Shown here one piece after another: positions 9,355-22,300 of a DNA stretch of 64,000 bases. The notes under the pieces are model-generated. The model was not told the origin of the DNA and ran no database searches. It saw only the letters and a list, made by a program, of their open reading frames with translations. Positions within the stretch are counted from its first letter, which is position 1, and every line of letters begins with the position of its first letter. The position numbers and the translations under genes are program-made. Source of the stretch: Petrosia ficiformis (taxonomy: Eukaryota; Porifera; Demospongiae; Haplosclerida; Petrosiidae); assembly GCA_947044365.1 (NCBI GenBank), contig OX345636.1, forward strand, positions 124,001-188,000. The letters run 5' to 3'.

Positions 9355-11815
9355 TTAACCCTTAGCGGTCGAATGTCACGAATCCGTGACAAACTGAATT
9401 CATTACGTAATACTGTTGTCACAAAATCGTGACGCGGTAAAATGTAATTAAAAGGCGGCTGTCACAATAACGTTGAGTGGTTTTGTGGTTTGTTATACTG
9501 TTAATACAAAGAAGATAATAATTGCAATATACATAATGGATGCTGAGGAAGTTCTAGAAAGATGGAGTGACTTTGAAACAGATGAAGAGTCTCTTTGGAG
9601 TGAAGATGAAGATGAAAGAATTGAAAATGAGGACGAGAGTATCTGCAGTGAAGAGGAGACAAGTAAATGTAATGATATAGAAAGGGTAATAGAAAATGGG
9701 AGTAGTGAACCACAGTCTCTGCATTCCACTTGTATTTGGGAGGATATAGAAGGTAGGTTTAAACTTTTTTTGACTAAAATCATAGCTACTGTAGATAATA
9801 AATGTAATGTGATAAATATTATTTTTACACTAGGCACATACACCCCACCACCATTGCAAATAAAATTCAAGGAAACTCCTGGTCCAACAGCACCACAATC
9901 AAACCGTCTTAAACCTATACAGTGCTTTAATTTATTTTTCACTTCTGCTATGTGGCAATTCCTTGTCAATAGGACAAATGAGTATGCGACTTTCAAATTA
10001 CCTCAGTATACAAAACAGTGTTCTCTGTATCGTAACTGGAAACCTGTTACAGTTAATGAAATGAAAGCATTTGTAGGAGTGATCCTCAATATGGGGCTGA
10101 TACAACTGCAGAATATACAAGACTACTGGCTCACTGATTTCGTTTCAACAATACCTTTCTTTAAACAAATATTTTCACGGGATCGATTTAGGCAAATATT
10201 TGGAATGCTACATGTTGGAGACATAGATCATGCCACCAAAAAGAATAAAATTAAGCCACTGTTGGATTTACTTCTTCCAATAATAAAACAAAACTATGTT
10301 CTTGATCAACAAATATCAGTTGATGAGTCTATTATTTCATTCAAAGGTAGGGTAAACTTCAAGCAATATTTAAAAGGTAAGCCTAATCCTTGGGGGATTA
10401 AGGCTTATGTTCTAGCAGATAGCAAGTCTGGTTACATGCACAATCTCATTCTTTATTATGGAAAACAGACAGAACTAATAGACCGGCCCGATTTATCACA
10501 CACAGTAAAAGTAGTTCTAACAATAGTTGAGTATCTAAAAAACAAAGGATATGACCTTTACACTGATAGATTTTACACCAGCCCAATTTTAGCTGATACC
10601 ATGGCAGCAATTGGCTTCACTCTAACAGGAACAGTAATGAGTAATAGAAAGGGATTACCTAAAAGTGTCAAAACAAAAACAAAGGATCGGAAAGGTACCA
10701 TAAAATCTTATCAAAATGGGAAACAGATGGTGTTATCATGGACAGACAAAAGAAGAGTTCTTATGCTAAGCACAAAGTACCCAAATACCATTGTAGATGT
10801 GCCATCAAGGTAAACATTTAAATAAAATAAATAAATAAATTCACATGACTCATTGCTCTTTCTACATTACATAGACGACCAAATGAAGCTGCTAAAAAGA
10901 AACCTAAAGTTGTTGTGGAATACAATAAGTACATGTTAGGAGTGGACAAGCTGGATCAGATGGGCAGTTATTACAGTTTCCTACACAAGAGTATTAAATG
11001 GTGGCGGAAGGTATTTTTTTGGATTCTTGAGATGACAGTAGTGAACTCTTACATAATTCACCAACACACACAACGGGAACAACTACAAAAAAGTATTACT
11101 CACCTTGCTTTCAGAAGACAGCTTATAGAGGGTCTTATAGAACCGCATCAGTTGTCTCGTACTCGGGAAACAATACCCATGTCTCCCAGTTTTGAAAGAC
11201 TCAGGCGAACTCCTCACTATCTAGATAAAAGGCACAAGCGTAGAGATTGTATGGTATGTAGTGACAGGTCTGAAAATGGTACCCGGCACTTAACATTGTT
11301 TGTGTGCAAAACATGTCCTGAAACACCAGCACTATGCCCAGATGAATGCTTCCAAATATATCACACAAAGAAGCATTATAAAAGCATAAAGTAATCTTTA
11401 AATGTAAATACTCGTATACAAGGTTTCATTTTTATTTACCTGCTTACAATATGTTATAATATAACATTTGCACTATCAAAATACACACTGTAATAATATA
11501 CATCTCCATTACATCATTCATATGTAACTATAAATGCATTATTATTACTATTATTATATATAACAAACTTACCTTGCTCATGACCAGTAGACACGAGAAA
11601 ACTGTCTAAAATTGATTAGATATCACCTGCAGATCTCCTTGAATTATTGTCTCTAGTCCAACAACCATTAGAAAGCGTAAAAGCTGCTCAAAAGCAGCAA
11701 GATAAAACAACATATCTCTCAAAAAATCACCCGTTTTTTACAATGATCTCACGTGAACGGTTAATTATTTTATTAATAGATTAATTTGAAATGGGCGTGG
11801 ACCGCTAAGGGTTAA
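9355..11815 (+). mobile_element. Complete piggyBac element with TTAA duplication
   Basis: TTAA at 9355-9358 is followed by CCCTTAGCGGTC (9359-9370). The exact inverse GACCGCTAAGGG (11800-11811) is followed by TTAA (11812-11815). Perfect 12-bp TIRs, the TTAA target and an internal transposase with no stop make this 2453-bp unit look intact and young. Just inside the left end are two dyads, TGTCACGAATCCGTGACA and TGTCACAAAATCGTGACG, which could be transposase-binding sites. Confidence 0.95.
9536..11394 (+). CDS. piggyBac transposase
   Basis: Start chosen at ATG 9536 (MDAEEVLERWSDFETDEE), because the acidic N-terminus is typical of the family and the upstream residues are not. Proposed exons are 9536-9752, 9834-10809 and 10875-11394, giving about 570 residues, close to the usual 590 or so. 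The three catalytic aspartates are visible in SVDESI, YTDRFYTS and GVDKLDQM. The C-terminal zinc-binding region has C..C near CMVCSD, CKTC, CPDEC and YHTKKHY. Intron 2 has clear GTAAAC..TAG signals and its splicing restores R-R-P-N-E. Intron 1 is 81 nt with no stop, so it could also be retained as 27 extra residues. The enzyme would cut and rejoin DNA at TTAA in the nucleus. No disabling change was seen. Confidence 0.93.
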
Positions 11816-11879
11816 TAGTATTGTTATATAAACCATGAATCTACTGATCTATTATATATATATATATACAAACACCTGA

Positions 11880-12570
11880 ATTCAGTAATGAGTGTATGGA
11901 TGCTTGTAAGCATGTGTGTGTGTGTGTACATACAAATATACATGCATACATATATATTTACATACATACATACATACATACAAGGACACACATATACCAA
12001 TTTACAGTCTTACACACATGTAAAATAAAAGAGTATACATGTATAAACATACGCAAGTATATACCTGGATACATACTTGCCTACACACAAACGCACATCT
12101 ACACCCACACACATGTATGCATGTAAGCATGTATGTCAGTATGTACATACATGTGTATGTACAGAGGCAACTCATTTTCATTTTTTCATTGCCTCGGGTG
12201 TCGTTCTTTCTTTTTTTCTTTCTTTCTTTCCATCTCAAGTGTCATCGTCTATATATTTACACAGGTGCATATATGTACTTAAATAGATACATATGTAGAT
12301 ACCTACAAACATGTATACATACATACATACATACATATATACATACATGTACATACATACATACATACATACTTACATACATACATACATACACAAAATG
12401 TACATACATACATATATACATACATACATACATACATACATACATACATACATACATGTACATACCTACATACAAACATACATACATACATACATGTACA
12501 TACATATATACATAAATACTCACATACATGTACATATATACATACATACATACATACATACATACATACA
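11880..12570. repeat. CATA/TACA microsatellite arrays
   Basis: Interrupted (CATA)n tracts with a short TTTC-rich patch near 12175-12235. Long ORFs here (MYVCMYVC or YIHTYIHT types) are artefacts of the 4-bp period. Confidence 0.9.
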
Positions 12571-12655
12571 CATCAAGTTTCTAAGGAATGTAATTAAATG
12601 TTATCATATCATATTATAATAATAAAGGTGTGTCTTCACATGTATATACTAGTAT
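12571..12655. repeat. Start of 1.4-kb repeat unit, copy 1 (truncated)
   Basis: Begins CAAGTTTCTAAGGAATGTAA and continues through AATAAAGGTGTGTCTTCACA. The same block starts at 14639, 17645, 24454 and 25912. Here it runs straight into the 22-bp array. Confidence 0.85.
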
Positions 12656-12700
12656 ATGTACCTACATGTATGCACATATTATATGCACATACATGTAAGT

Positions 12701-12731
<31 letters not shown>

Positions 12732-14350
12732 AGTACATATGTACAATACATGTAAGTACATATGTATATATATGTAAGTACATACGTACATACACATAAT
12801 TACATATATATATATATATAAGTACATATGTACAAACATGTAAGTACATATATATGTAAGTACATATGTACATACATGTAAGTACACATGCATATACATG
12901 TAAGTACATATATATATGTAGGTACATATGTACATACATGTAAGTACATATGTACATACATGTAAGTACATATGCATGTAAGTACATATGTACATACATG
13001 TAAGTACATATATATGTAAGTACATATGTACTTACATGTAAGTACATATGTATGTAAGTACATATGTACATACACGTAAGTACATATATATGTAAGTACA
13101 TATGTACATACATGTAAGTACACATGCATATACATGTAAGTACATATATATATATGTAGGTACATATGTACATACATGTAAGTACATATGTACATACATG
13201 TAAGTACATATGTAAGTACATATGTACATACATGTAAGTACATATATATGTAAGTACATATGTACATACATGTAAGTACATATGTATGTAAGTACATATG
13301 TACAAACATGTAAGTACATATATATGTAAGTACATATGTATGTAAGTACATACGTATGTAGGTACATATGTACATACATGTAAGTACATATGTATGTAAG
13401 TACATACATATATGTAAGTACATATGTACATGTACATACATGTAAGTACATATGTGTGTAGGTACATATGTACATACATGTAAGTACATATGTATGTAAG
13501 TACATATGTACATACATGTAAGTACATATGTACGTAAGTACATATGTACAAACATGTAAGTACATATATATGTAAGTACATATGTACATACATGTAAGTA
13601 CATATGTACGTAAGTACATATGTACAAACATGTAAGTACATATATATGTAAGTACATATGTACATACATGTAAGTACATATGTACGTAAGTACATATGTA
13701 CAAACATGTAAGTACATATGTATGTAAGCACATACGTACATACATGTAAGTACATATGTACGTAAGTAAATATGTACAAACATGTAAGTACATATGTATG
13801 TAAGCACATACGTACATACATGTAAGTACATATGTACGTAAGTACATATGTACAAACATGTAAGTACATATGTATGTAAGTACATATGTACATATATGTA
13901 AGTACATATGTACATATATGTAAGTACATATGTACAAACATGTAAGTACATATGTATGTAAGTACATATGTACATATATGTAAGTACATATGTACATATA
14001 TGTAAGTACATATGTACAAACATGTAAGTACATATGTATGTAAGTACATATGTACATATATGTAAGTACATATGTACATATATGTAAGTACATATGTATG
14101 TAGGTACATATGTACATACATATAAGTACATATGACATATGTATGTAGGTACATATCTACATACATGTAAATACATATGTATGTAAGTACATATGTACAT
14201 ACATGTAAGTACATATATATGTAAGTACATATGTACATATATGTAAGTACATATGTACACACATGTAAGTACATATGTATGTAAGTAAATATGTACATAC
14301 ATGTAAGTACATATATATGTAAGTACATATGTACATACATGTACATTTAT
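12655..14350. repeat. Palindromic satellite with unit of about 22 bp
   Basis: About 1.7 kb of mixed 16-, 18- and 22-bp units built from TACATATGTACATACATG and TAAG. The core TACATATGTA is self-complementary, so the array can form many small cruciforms. Minus-strand frames of several hundred codons (YLHTYVLTCMYICTY type) span it, but composition alone explains them. Confidence 0.9.
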
Positions 14351-14450
14351 GCGCATGTATATGCATTGCATATATTGAGAACATTTACGCATTAGTGTTC
14401 AAATGCGCGTGGCTCTCTCTTCAACTCCCAAGTTTTTATGGAGATCCACT

Positions 14451-14604
14451 GTACATATATATGTATATACATATGTACATATTTTTGTACATATGTATGT
14501 ATTTACATGTACATGTATGTACAAATATACATGCTTATGTATATAATTGCATACACACATAAATCCATACCACATACATGTACATATGTATATACATTCA
14601 TAGG

Positions 14605-14635
<31 letters not shown>

Positions 14636-14636
14636 G
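14451..14636. repeat. Short CATA/TACATG array
   Basis: Mixed TATATGTATATACATATG and CATACATA tracts leading into the next 1.4-kb unit. Confidence 0.8.
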
Positions 14637-14638
14637 TG

Positions 14639-15097
14639 TCAAGTTTCTAAGGAATGTAATTAAATGTTATCATATCATATTATAATAATAAAGGTGTGTC
14701 TTCACATGTATATACTAGTATATGTATTTATATAATAATTATATATTTATGTGTGGAACACTTATTAGGTTTCAATACACAATAATGTGATAACATTTAC
14801 TACTGAACTAGTGAGTATGTAAGTGTGTAAATATTAATTATATATATATATATGTATATGAATATAATTACATATAATACTATACACTTGCATATATTAC
14901 ATACACACATACATATATACACCTACATACATACATGTAACATAACACATCATAAACAAAATACTAAGTATTCAGGTATTATACATGTACTTATGTGTGT
15001 ATGTGTGTATGCATGTACGTACATACATACATGCTTACATACATGTACATAGATACATACACATGTATGCATGCATATCTAAGTGCTTATGTACATA
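14639..15097. repeat. 1.4-kb repeat unit, copy 2, left part
   Basis: Collinear with 24454-24904, including the block AGTGAGTATGTAAGTGTGTA and a CATA-rich stretch. The unit is split by the mariner insertion and resumes at 16794. Confidence 0.85.
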
Positions 15098-15361
15098 CAG
15101 TATGTCTCAATAAAAAGTTAACGTTGCGTTGTACAAAACGAAGCGTACAACGATGTGAAGTACGGTGTTTTTCAGGCTAAAACGCGTACTGCAGGGTTTC
15201 CAATTACTCGTTTTGGAAAACGATGGATCGTTTATACGGTAGGATGTCACGTGCACGTTGACATGGACTCCACGTGCAACCAATCGTAGTATTGTCGTTG
15301 TAAGGTTGGTTTGGTCGTTTTTTCTCCCGTTGGAACGTCGTTTTTATTTGTTGTGGAGTAC

Positions 15362-15738
15362 AATGTCTTTGAGAACAGCACTTAAAGTGTCAGGTAAGAT
15401 GTTAAAATGTTACTATTGTGATTTTAATCAATCATTCTTTAATAGCTGTATCATGTTTTTTAATATATATATTGGCCAGATGAAGATGCCCTATCTAGCA
15501 ATGTTGTTTCTCCTAAAGAAAGTTTGGTGAAAGGACAGTGGTATAAGATAAAAGAAAGAAGGAAGATGTATGATGGGAAGATTGTGGTCTGTAGTCAAAG
15601 AGAAAATAATCTACTGAGCAGACTTGTATCCACTGACTTAGAAAATTACCTGAATTGTATCATTGGAATTAGAAAATCACTTAAAAAATCACTTAATTTG
15701 AAAATCATTAAATTAAAGTTGTTGGTAATAAAATGTTA
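15362..15738 (+). CDS. Unrecognised small spliced frame inside the mariner element
   Basis: ATG 15362 opens MSLRTALKVS and reaches a strong donor, CAG|GTAAGA, near 15393. An acceptor, TTGGCCAG, lies at about 15480. The joined frame continues DEDALSSNVVSPKESLVKG, then WYKIKERRKMYDGKIVV, and on to a stop at 15736-15738. The charged lysine-rich text reads like real protein, but I do not recognise the family. It lies opposite in strand to the transposase remnant, so it may be captured host sequence. It could also be an exon of a longer gene cut short. Confidence 0.35.
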
Positions 15739-16198
15739 AATGTGATGGAAGTTTGGTAATCATGTTCAATACTAAAATTAATGTTTGGTAATCATGGAAA
15801 TATAAATGTTTGATAACCATGGAAATAAAATTTCAATAATAACTAATTGAAATAACATTATAAATGTTTGGTAACCATGGATATATAATCACTAACAGTA
15901 GCAAGAAACTACATACAACTGAAAGTATTGTATTCATTTGAACTACAGATGTCTCAAGTAAGTCCTGCATAAAAAAATGTGCAAGATAATATTAATGATT
16001 AGTGAAATCTTTTGTGTATTTGGTAGCTTTTAAAAAAGCTGAACAGAGTGACTTAGCTTTGACAAAAGCTCTTTGTGAAGTAAGGAGGACCAACATTATG
16101 TTATAATAATTATTACATTTTTATATAACAAATGTTTTATTATGGCCCACATGTCAAGACAGTAGTGCTGTCATCTCATGCACAATGTAGACAGAGTG

Positions 16199-16224
16199 GT
16201 CTATATTTTTTAAAATATAGACCT
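16199..16224. repeat. Short palindrome in mariner interior
   Basis: GGTCTATATTTTTTAAAATATAGACC is nearly perfectly self-complementary (given here as one short site). It probably belongs to a small insertion at about 16130-16300. Confidence 0.6.
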
Positions 16225-16316
16225 CTATATACAATTAGGAGCTTTTTGGTCAACTTCATTATGGGCTATATAATATATAGACCTCACCACATCAAAGGGA
16301 TAATGTCACCATCATA

Positions 16317-16319
<3 letters not shown>

Positions 16320-16356
<37 letters not shown>
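16320..16356. repeat. (TA)n microsatellite
   Basis: Uninterrupted TA dinucleotides. Confidence 0.95.
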
Positions 16357-16359
<3 letters not shown>

Positions 16360-16378
16360 TTAAACAATATACCTTGGT

Positions 16379-16597
16379 TTAGGACGAGGAGTCTCTAATT
16401 TTTTTCCTGCAACAAAATCGTCGATGGGCTTCTAGTTGAACTGTACACTCGTCGGTAAATACAACGTTGTAAAATTCGTCATCCTTGTACTGCACAGCCC
16501 ATTCGTATCTCTTCAGCTTGTTTACATCACGAATAAGCTGGCAGTAAGCGCTTCCTCTGAAAGTCCAGCCAAGAAAACTTCTACATCGAATCAACAA
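16379..16597 (-). pseudogene. Tc1/mariner-like transposase fragment
   Basis: The frame contains GSAYCQLIRDVNKLKRYEWA and VVFTDECTVQLEAHRRFCC. Together these match the central Tc1-type DDE region, where the FTDE motif supplies a catalytic Asp. The N-terminal helix-turn-helix part and the C-terminal acidic residues are absent. It lies near the right TIR of the element at 15098-16793 and is probably the remnant of that element's own transposase. Confidence 0.7.
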
Positions 16598-16793
16598 GTA
16601 ATAAATAACCTGAATGAAGCTGTCTCACGTGACCAAAACAATTGTAGCTACGGACGCACGTAGCAATGGCGTAGTAACGACGTAGCAACGGAAAAACAAC
16701 GATGGTGCCTTACGGTAACACAACGATTGACTGCGTATCGTAGAACGATCCGTTTTGTACAACGGAACGTTAACTTTTTATTGAGACGTACTG

Positions 16794-17644
16794 TAGGTAT
16801 GTGCCTAGCATGATAGCAAAAGCTGTAGAAATGATCAACAAACAAACAGCCACAATGACATGTATGTTTGTATGTATGTACATACACACGTACATACATA
16901 CATACTTGTACTGTATACCTACATACACATGTATCTGTACATACATACATACATACAAACATATACACATACACATACACTGATACATACATACATACAT
17001 ACATACATGGATGTACATACATACATACGTACACATATATAAATACATACATAAATAAATACATATATGCGTGTACATACATACACACATATATACATAT
17101 GCACGTACATACACATGTACATACATACATACATACATATATACATACATACACATACACATATATTCGTACAACATACATACACACAATCATACATACA
17201 TACACGTACATACATAAATATATACATACATAAATACAAATAGACACATGCACACACATACATACATACATGAATGTACATACATAAATACATATATACA
17301 TAACATATACATAAATACATACATGCATACAGACACACCAAAATACAGACTTAGATACATATATACATACATACATACATACATACATACATACATGTAC
17401 ATACATACACACATACATACATACAGACATACATACATACATATATCCATAAATAGAGAACATACAAACAACATACATAAATACATACATACATACATAT
17501 GTTATTAAGCACATTCACACATGCATACCTACTTACATACATACATATACACATACATGTACATTCCTACAACCCACAGTGTACATACATTCACACATAC
17601 ATACATATACAACATACATACATACACATTATATTATTAGTAGT
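16794..17644. repeat. 1.4-kb repeat unit, copy 2, right part with CATA arrays
   Basis: Matches 24905-25911, starting with ATGATAGCAAAAGCTGTAGA and ATGATCAACAAACAAACAGC, then long interrupted (CATA)n. No gene. Confidence 0.85.
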
Positions 17645-17800
17645 ATCAAGTTTCTGAGGAATGTAATTAAATGTTATCATATCATATTATAATAATAAAG
17701 GTGTGTCTTCACATGTATATACTAGTATATGTATTTATATAATAATTATACATTTATGTGTGGACACTTATCAGGTTTAAATATACTGAACTCATACATG
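17645..17800. repeat. 1.4-kb repeat unit, copy 3 (start)
   Basis: Begins CAAGTTTCTGAGGAATGTAA and AATAAAGGTGTGTCTTCACA, then passes into a CA microsatellite. Confidence 0.85.
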
Positions 17801-17821
17801 TAATTACATACATAGTATGTA

Positions 17822-17822
17822 T

Positions 17823-17884
<62 letters not shown>

Positions 17885-17955
17885 ACACAGACACACAGAC
17901 ACACACAGACACACACACACGCGCACACACACACAGATGTAGACACACACCGATA
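17822..17955. repeat. (CA)n microsatellite
   Basis: About 27 uninterrupted CA dinucleotides followed by impure CACAGA repeats. Frames through it are artefacts. Confidence 0.95.
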
Positions 17956-18144
17956 CAGACACAACATAAATATATACATACATACAAACATAATTTATAT
18001 TATATGTATATATACACATGTAGTATGATGATGACATCATCTATATATTGTACATAGACCTTCCATGTGCACACTATGCAGGAGATGTCACTATCATACA
18101 ATATATTGTATATAGTATGCTAATAGGGCCTATATACTGAATAT

Positions 18145-18230
18145 AGGACCCTTGTTTTGTGTCCGAGGATAAGATATAGCCCTCGCAGGCTTGGGCTATA
18201 TCACATACTCGGACAAAAACTCGGGTCCTA
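18145..18230. repeat. Imperfect palindrome, about 86 bp
   Basis: AGGACCC..GTCCGAG..GATATAGCCC pairs with GGGCTATATC..CTCGGAC..GGGTCCT around TCGCAGGCTT. Snapback repeat inserted next to duplicated kelch-intron sequence. Confidence 0.8.
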
Positions 18231-18395
18231 GAAAGAGTATGTTTCATTTAATATAAATGTAATGATAACACTTTTAACTCATATTTGTGATATACCAGTA
18301 TTTTAAATATTAATATTTGATGATAATAAAACTGATACTAATATAAATTAATATATAATATAATAATATATTACATGTGTCATGTGATGTACATT
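18231..18395. repeat. Duplicate of kelch-gene intron sequence
   Basis: Nearly identical to 27446-27616, the intron between kelch exons 4 and 5. Shared blocks include AAAGAGTATGTTTCATTTAA, GTGATATACCAGTATTTTAA and ATTACATGTGTCATGTGATG. The similarity stops abruptly before the exon. Confidence 0.85.
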
Positions 18396-19376
18396 ATACC
18401 AGCCATGACTGTCAGGTCTCCAGTTAACTTTTTCAACCAGCTCATTGATGAAGTAGTGAAGCTAATAATTGCTATTGAGATATGCCCAACAGTACATTGA
18501 GAGTAACAAGGTGTACATTCCAAAGCAAAAGTACATGACTGGACCAAACTGCAAATGGCTACAAAGGAAGTTGATGCCTTACTGCTACTCATTATTGCAA
18601 TAGGGAACTAGTAATATACCCAATGTTATGGTAAGTGAAATAACATCCCTGCTATACATGTATATAATGAATTTTAACTTACCTTATTGGATTACTCATT
18701 ACTGAGAACTTTAGCTCGAATACATGAAGTCGCTGGTTTGAATTAATCATGAAGTTTCTGCTCCTACACAATGAACAGTCTCTAATATGAAAATGTTCTA
18801 TACAACCTTACAGCCCCTAAGAAACTCACATAGTTTGATTTCCATTTAGAAATTGCCACAACAATTCTTCAGGGATTTCCTCATTGCACTCAACAGCACT
18901 GTATATAAGAAAAAAACAAAAGATCACAGCATAGTAATGATAGTATCAGTGGAAATGCTGCTAAGTACTTCTACATGATGCCTTGGAAGTATTTCACACC
19001 CACATATGACTGCTAGTAACGTTAACACTATATATTATCACTTGACATATAATAAATGGAAATATATCCTTAACCATGCATACACATTACTGGTATATTA
19101 TATAATATACATATTATAATAGATATTCATTCTAAGTACAGTATATGTAATGTAATTAACAATTCAGAGTCCAAGGATACCAAATTAGCACATATAGACA
19201 CACAAACTTACAGTTCATTACTTTGATATTCTCACCATAGTCTCCATGTTTTCAAAATACAGCCTCATTCCCAGTGTAAATGTAGGTGTGGATTCATCAC
19301 CCACACATAATCAAACAAAATTTAATAACAAAAAAAACCAATATAACAGTATTACTAAACTAAACTAATAAATGTA
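18396..19376. other. Intergenic, no gene recognised
   Basis: A 70-codon minus-strand frame at 18380-18592 shows no known motif. The rest is AT-rich 3' flank of the kelch-ZU5 gene. Confidence 0.4.
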
Positions 19377-22300
19377 TTATATATTTAACTGAACTCCTAG
19401 TTTATCTATAATTGTATCTTGTATGGTTTGTTTAATCATATCAGCTGCATATACAAATGGACCACCTATTTTATAAAATACACTTAAAAACTTCACACAG
19501 TGCTTCTCAACATCTTCCAGTTTAGCTTTGAATGCAAATCCAGACAAGAATGAACTCATAATACCATCAAATGTTGGATTCTTCTCTACAGCATGAGGTA
19601 TCAGTCCAGCTCCATACATCTCACTAGACACTGTTTTCAATACTCCCTCAAATAATTCAGATAGGTCAGGATAATATGTTTGCATTAATTCCTTAATACA
19701 TCGTATAACTTGTTTAGTATCAACAGTAGATCTATCAGTATCTATGAATATAATGAGTAAATTATAATAATGAATAGTAATATATATTTATTTCTTCATA
19801 CTAATAATCAGATCAGTATTTAGTATCAGTTATTATTGGTCATTATTTTTTAGTATTGGTATTAGTTATATTTGGCAGATGTAACTGATATTGTAAAAAG
19901 TGGACAAATAATGTCATTTCTTGTGTCTATAGCATCATTAATTGCTTTTATAATACTCATAATTATTGAGAAAATGCAGATTTTCATTGCAAGAATCAGA
20001 AGTCAGAAGGTATAGATATAATATCACATTGGTATGGGTTATTGGTATCAGTTATTGATACATATCTAAAGTAATTATTGGCTTATTGGAATATCGGTAA
20101 AGTGTCACATTGGTGCAATCAATACTTCATAGTTCGTCCATGATTTACACAGATGAAAACATTTACCTAATTAAATATTCATGATGTATATTCATGAATA
20201 ATGCTGATTAGCCATGATTAGAAAACATACTATTTGTCACTAAAGTCAAAATTACTATAGTCATGAATGTACAGAGAATGGATTACCCATGTCCCAGTCC
20301 TTACATACCTGTATTAGATATAGTATTCACTGGTATATGTATAGATTGAGGTGTTTTATGACTTGTAGTTTCTAGTGTATAACAGAATCACATGATTAGT
20401 TATTCACACAGTTATTATTATAATACCTGTAATACTGGAGGTGTCTAGGAAACGATTAATACATATTTCCTTAGTGTCAGAATCTATTCCATTCAGCCCA
20501 ACACTATAACTCAAGAGATCTTCAGTATCATCTGCTATTTTACCCCATACAGTTATTAAACAAGATGGAGGAATAGGTAGCTCTTGTGATCCAAATAGAT
20601 CAGCATCTCTTTTAGTAAGCTATATAATAATAATAATAATAATATAAAGATACATATATCACATGATTAATTACTCTTAATGGTCTCTTATGAGGAACTA
20701 ATGTCCATCCTTTAACTGATCTTTCTTGTGGTATATTCATATCTAGTTCAATGTATCCATTGACAGGATCTATGAACTGAAATCTTATCATTTCATCTTT
20801 TTCATCTTTTGAATGCTCGGCTTCAACATACTATTAGAAATATAATAATAATTAATAATGATTATAATTATATTATAATACCTTCATAAATGCATTGACA
20901 TCTCTGATAATCATTAACTTTGTTAGCCACCTGTTAAAACCAGTTCTCACATAATAGATCTGACCAGTGTAACTTCGAGTACCTATAATAATATAATGAT
21001 GATGATAATACATTAGTATACATTACTGAATTACCTTTCACTTGTGGTTTATCCTTTACACTGTCATCATCATCACCTGATGACTCATTTTCCTGTGAAG
21101 AAGGAGGAGGAGGAGGAGGAGGAGGAGGTGGGGGAGGTGTGGTATCTTCTACTATTGCATTCTTACAATAGTGTATTCGTTGAATACTGGCATATCTTTT
21201 ACCAGGAGAGAACACTCCTCCTTCGACAAACTCAAACTTGTTTGGATCATGTTGATGGGTTTTAGCTGTTGATACAAAGCTCAAATATTTCCCCTGTTCA
21301 TCATTGGTCAGGTTGACACAATGTTGTATTTCCATTTCAACAGGTTCAAGAAGCTTTTTAGCAAATGCCACAGCATATACTGCACTAACGAGCTCTGTAC
21401 CCTCTGGAAACTGGAATTTACCACCCACCAAAGCTTTAACTACCACCTCACAAGTATCTGATGGAGAGATAGCACCTTGTGGAAAATGTAATCTACAGCC
21501 ATATTCTTCCCAGTTGAGGGACTGGGGTTTGTCCCCTTGAATAAGGAAGAGTGTTTCTCCAGCCACATGTACACCATCAAGATGATCTGATAAATATAAT
21601 AATAAATACTAGTAACTAATAGGAATTATTATTAACTATTAACCTGTTACTGGTATCATGTAGCTGAACTGAACTGCAGCATCTCTATGATACTTGATAA
21701 CCTCTGAATCATGTGAGGAGGAGATCCTCAATTCCTCAATCTTCTTAAACTCCTTCATTTGTACTTTCAGTTGCTTCATCTGATCTCTCTCTATCTCTAA
21801 CATACTTTGTAGTTCCTCTACTTGAGAGGATTTATTAGTAATTGAGGATTGTAGAGTCATAACTTCTATAAAATAAAACACATCATGACGTTATGTTAGC
21901 TACAATGTAACACATGATTTACGTTTTTTCATTCTCTCCTCCTTCATTTCTAACATACTCTGTAATTCCTCAATTTGTTCATTCTTACTAGCAACCATCA
22001 CCTGAAGTGACTCATTCTCTAATATAATAATATATTTATTATTTAGTTTAAAATACTGGTATTACTGGTAATACTGGTAATACTGGTAATACTGGTATTA
22101 CTGGTAATACTGGTAATACTGGTAATAATGGTAATACTGGTAATACTGGTATTACTGGTAATACTGGTAATACTGGTAATACTCAACTAACCTTCCTGAA
22201 GTATTATTGTTTTATCACTAATGACTGATTTGTCATCATCTACAGGATTTGATTTCTCTTCTTCTAATGGTTCTGTTTCTTCAGTCTCCTTATTCCCTTC

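Larger units (their letters stand above)
15098..16793. mobile_element. Tc1/mariner element with 43-bp TIRs
   Basis: TIRs at 15098-15140 and 16751-16793 match at 41 of 43 bases and start CAGTATGTCTCAATAAAAAG / CAGTACGTCTCAATAAAAAG. A TA precedes the left end (15096-15097) and follows the right end (16794-16795). The paralogous repeat unit near 24890-24910 shows the empty site. Length is 1696 bp. It carries a transposase fragment on the minus strand and an unrelated plus-strand spliced frame, so this copy cannot be autonomous. Confidence 0.92.

Noticed and set aside
9493..9996. Minus-strand ORF opposite the piggyBac start
   Set aside because: Antisense shadow of the transposase exon.
12300..12570. 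Regular repeats considered as a CRISPR array
   Set aside because: Uninterrupted simple repeats without unique spacers, in a eukaryotic context.
12257..14384. Several minus-strand ORFs of 100-555 codons rich in Tyr, Val, Cys, His and Met
   Set aside because: They follow from CATA and 22-bp repeats that are open in many frames; no domain, no splice context.
16648..17554. Long overlapping ORFs on both strands
   Set aside because: CATA microsatellite artefacts.
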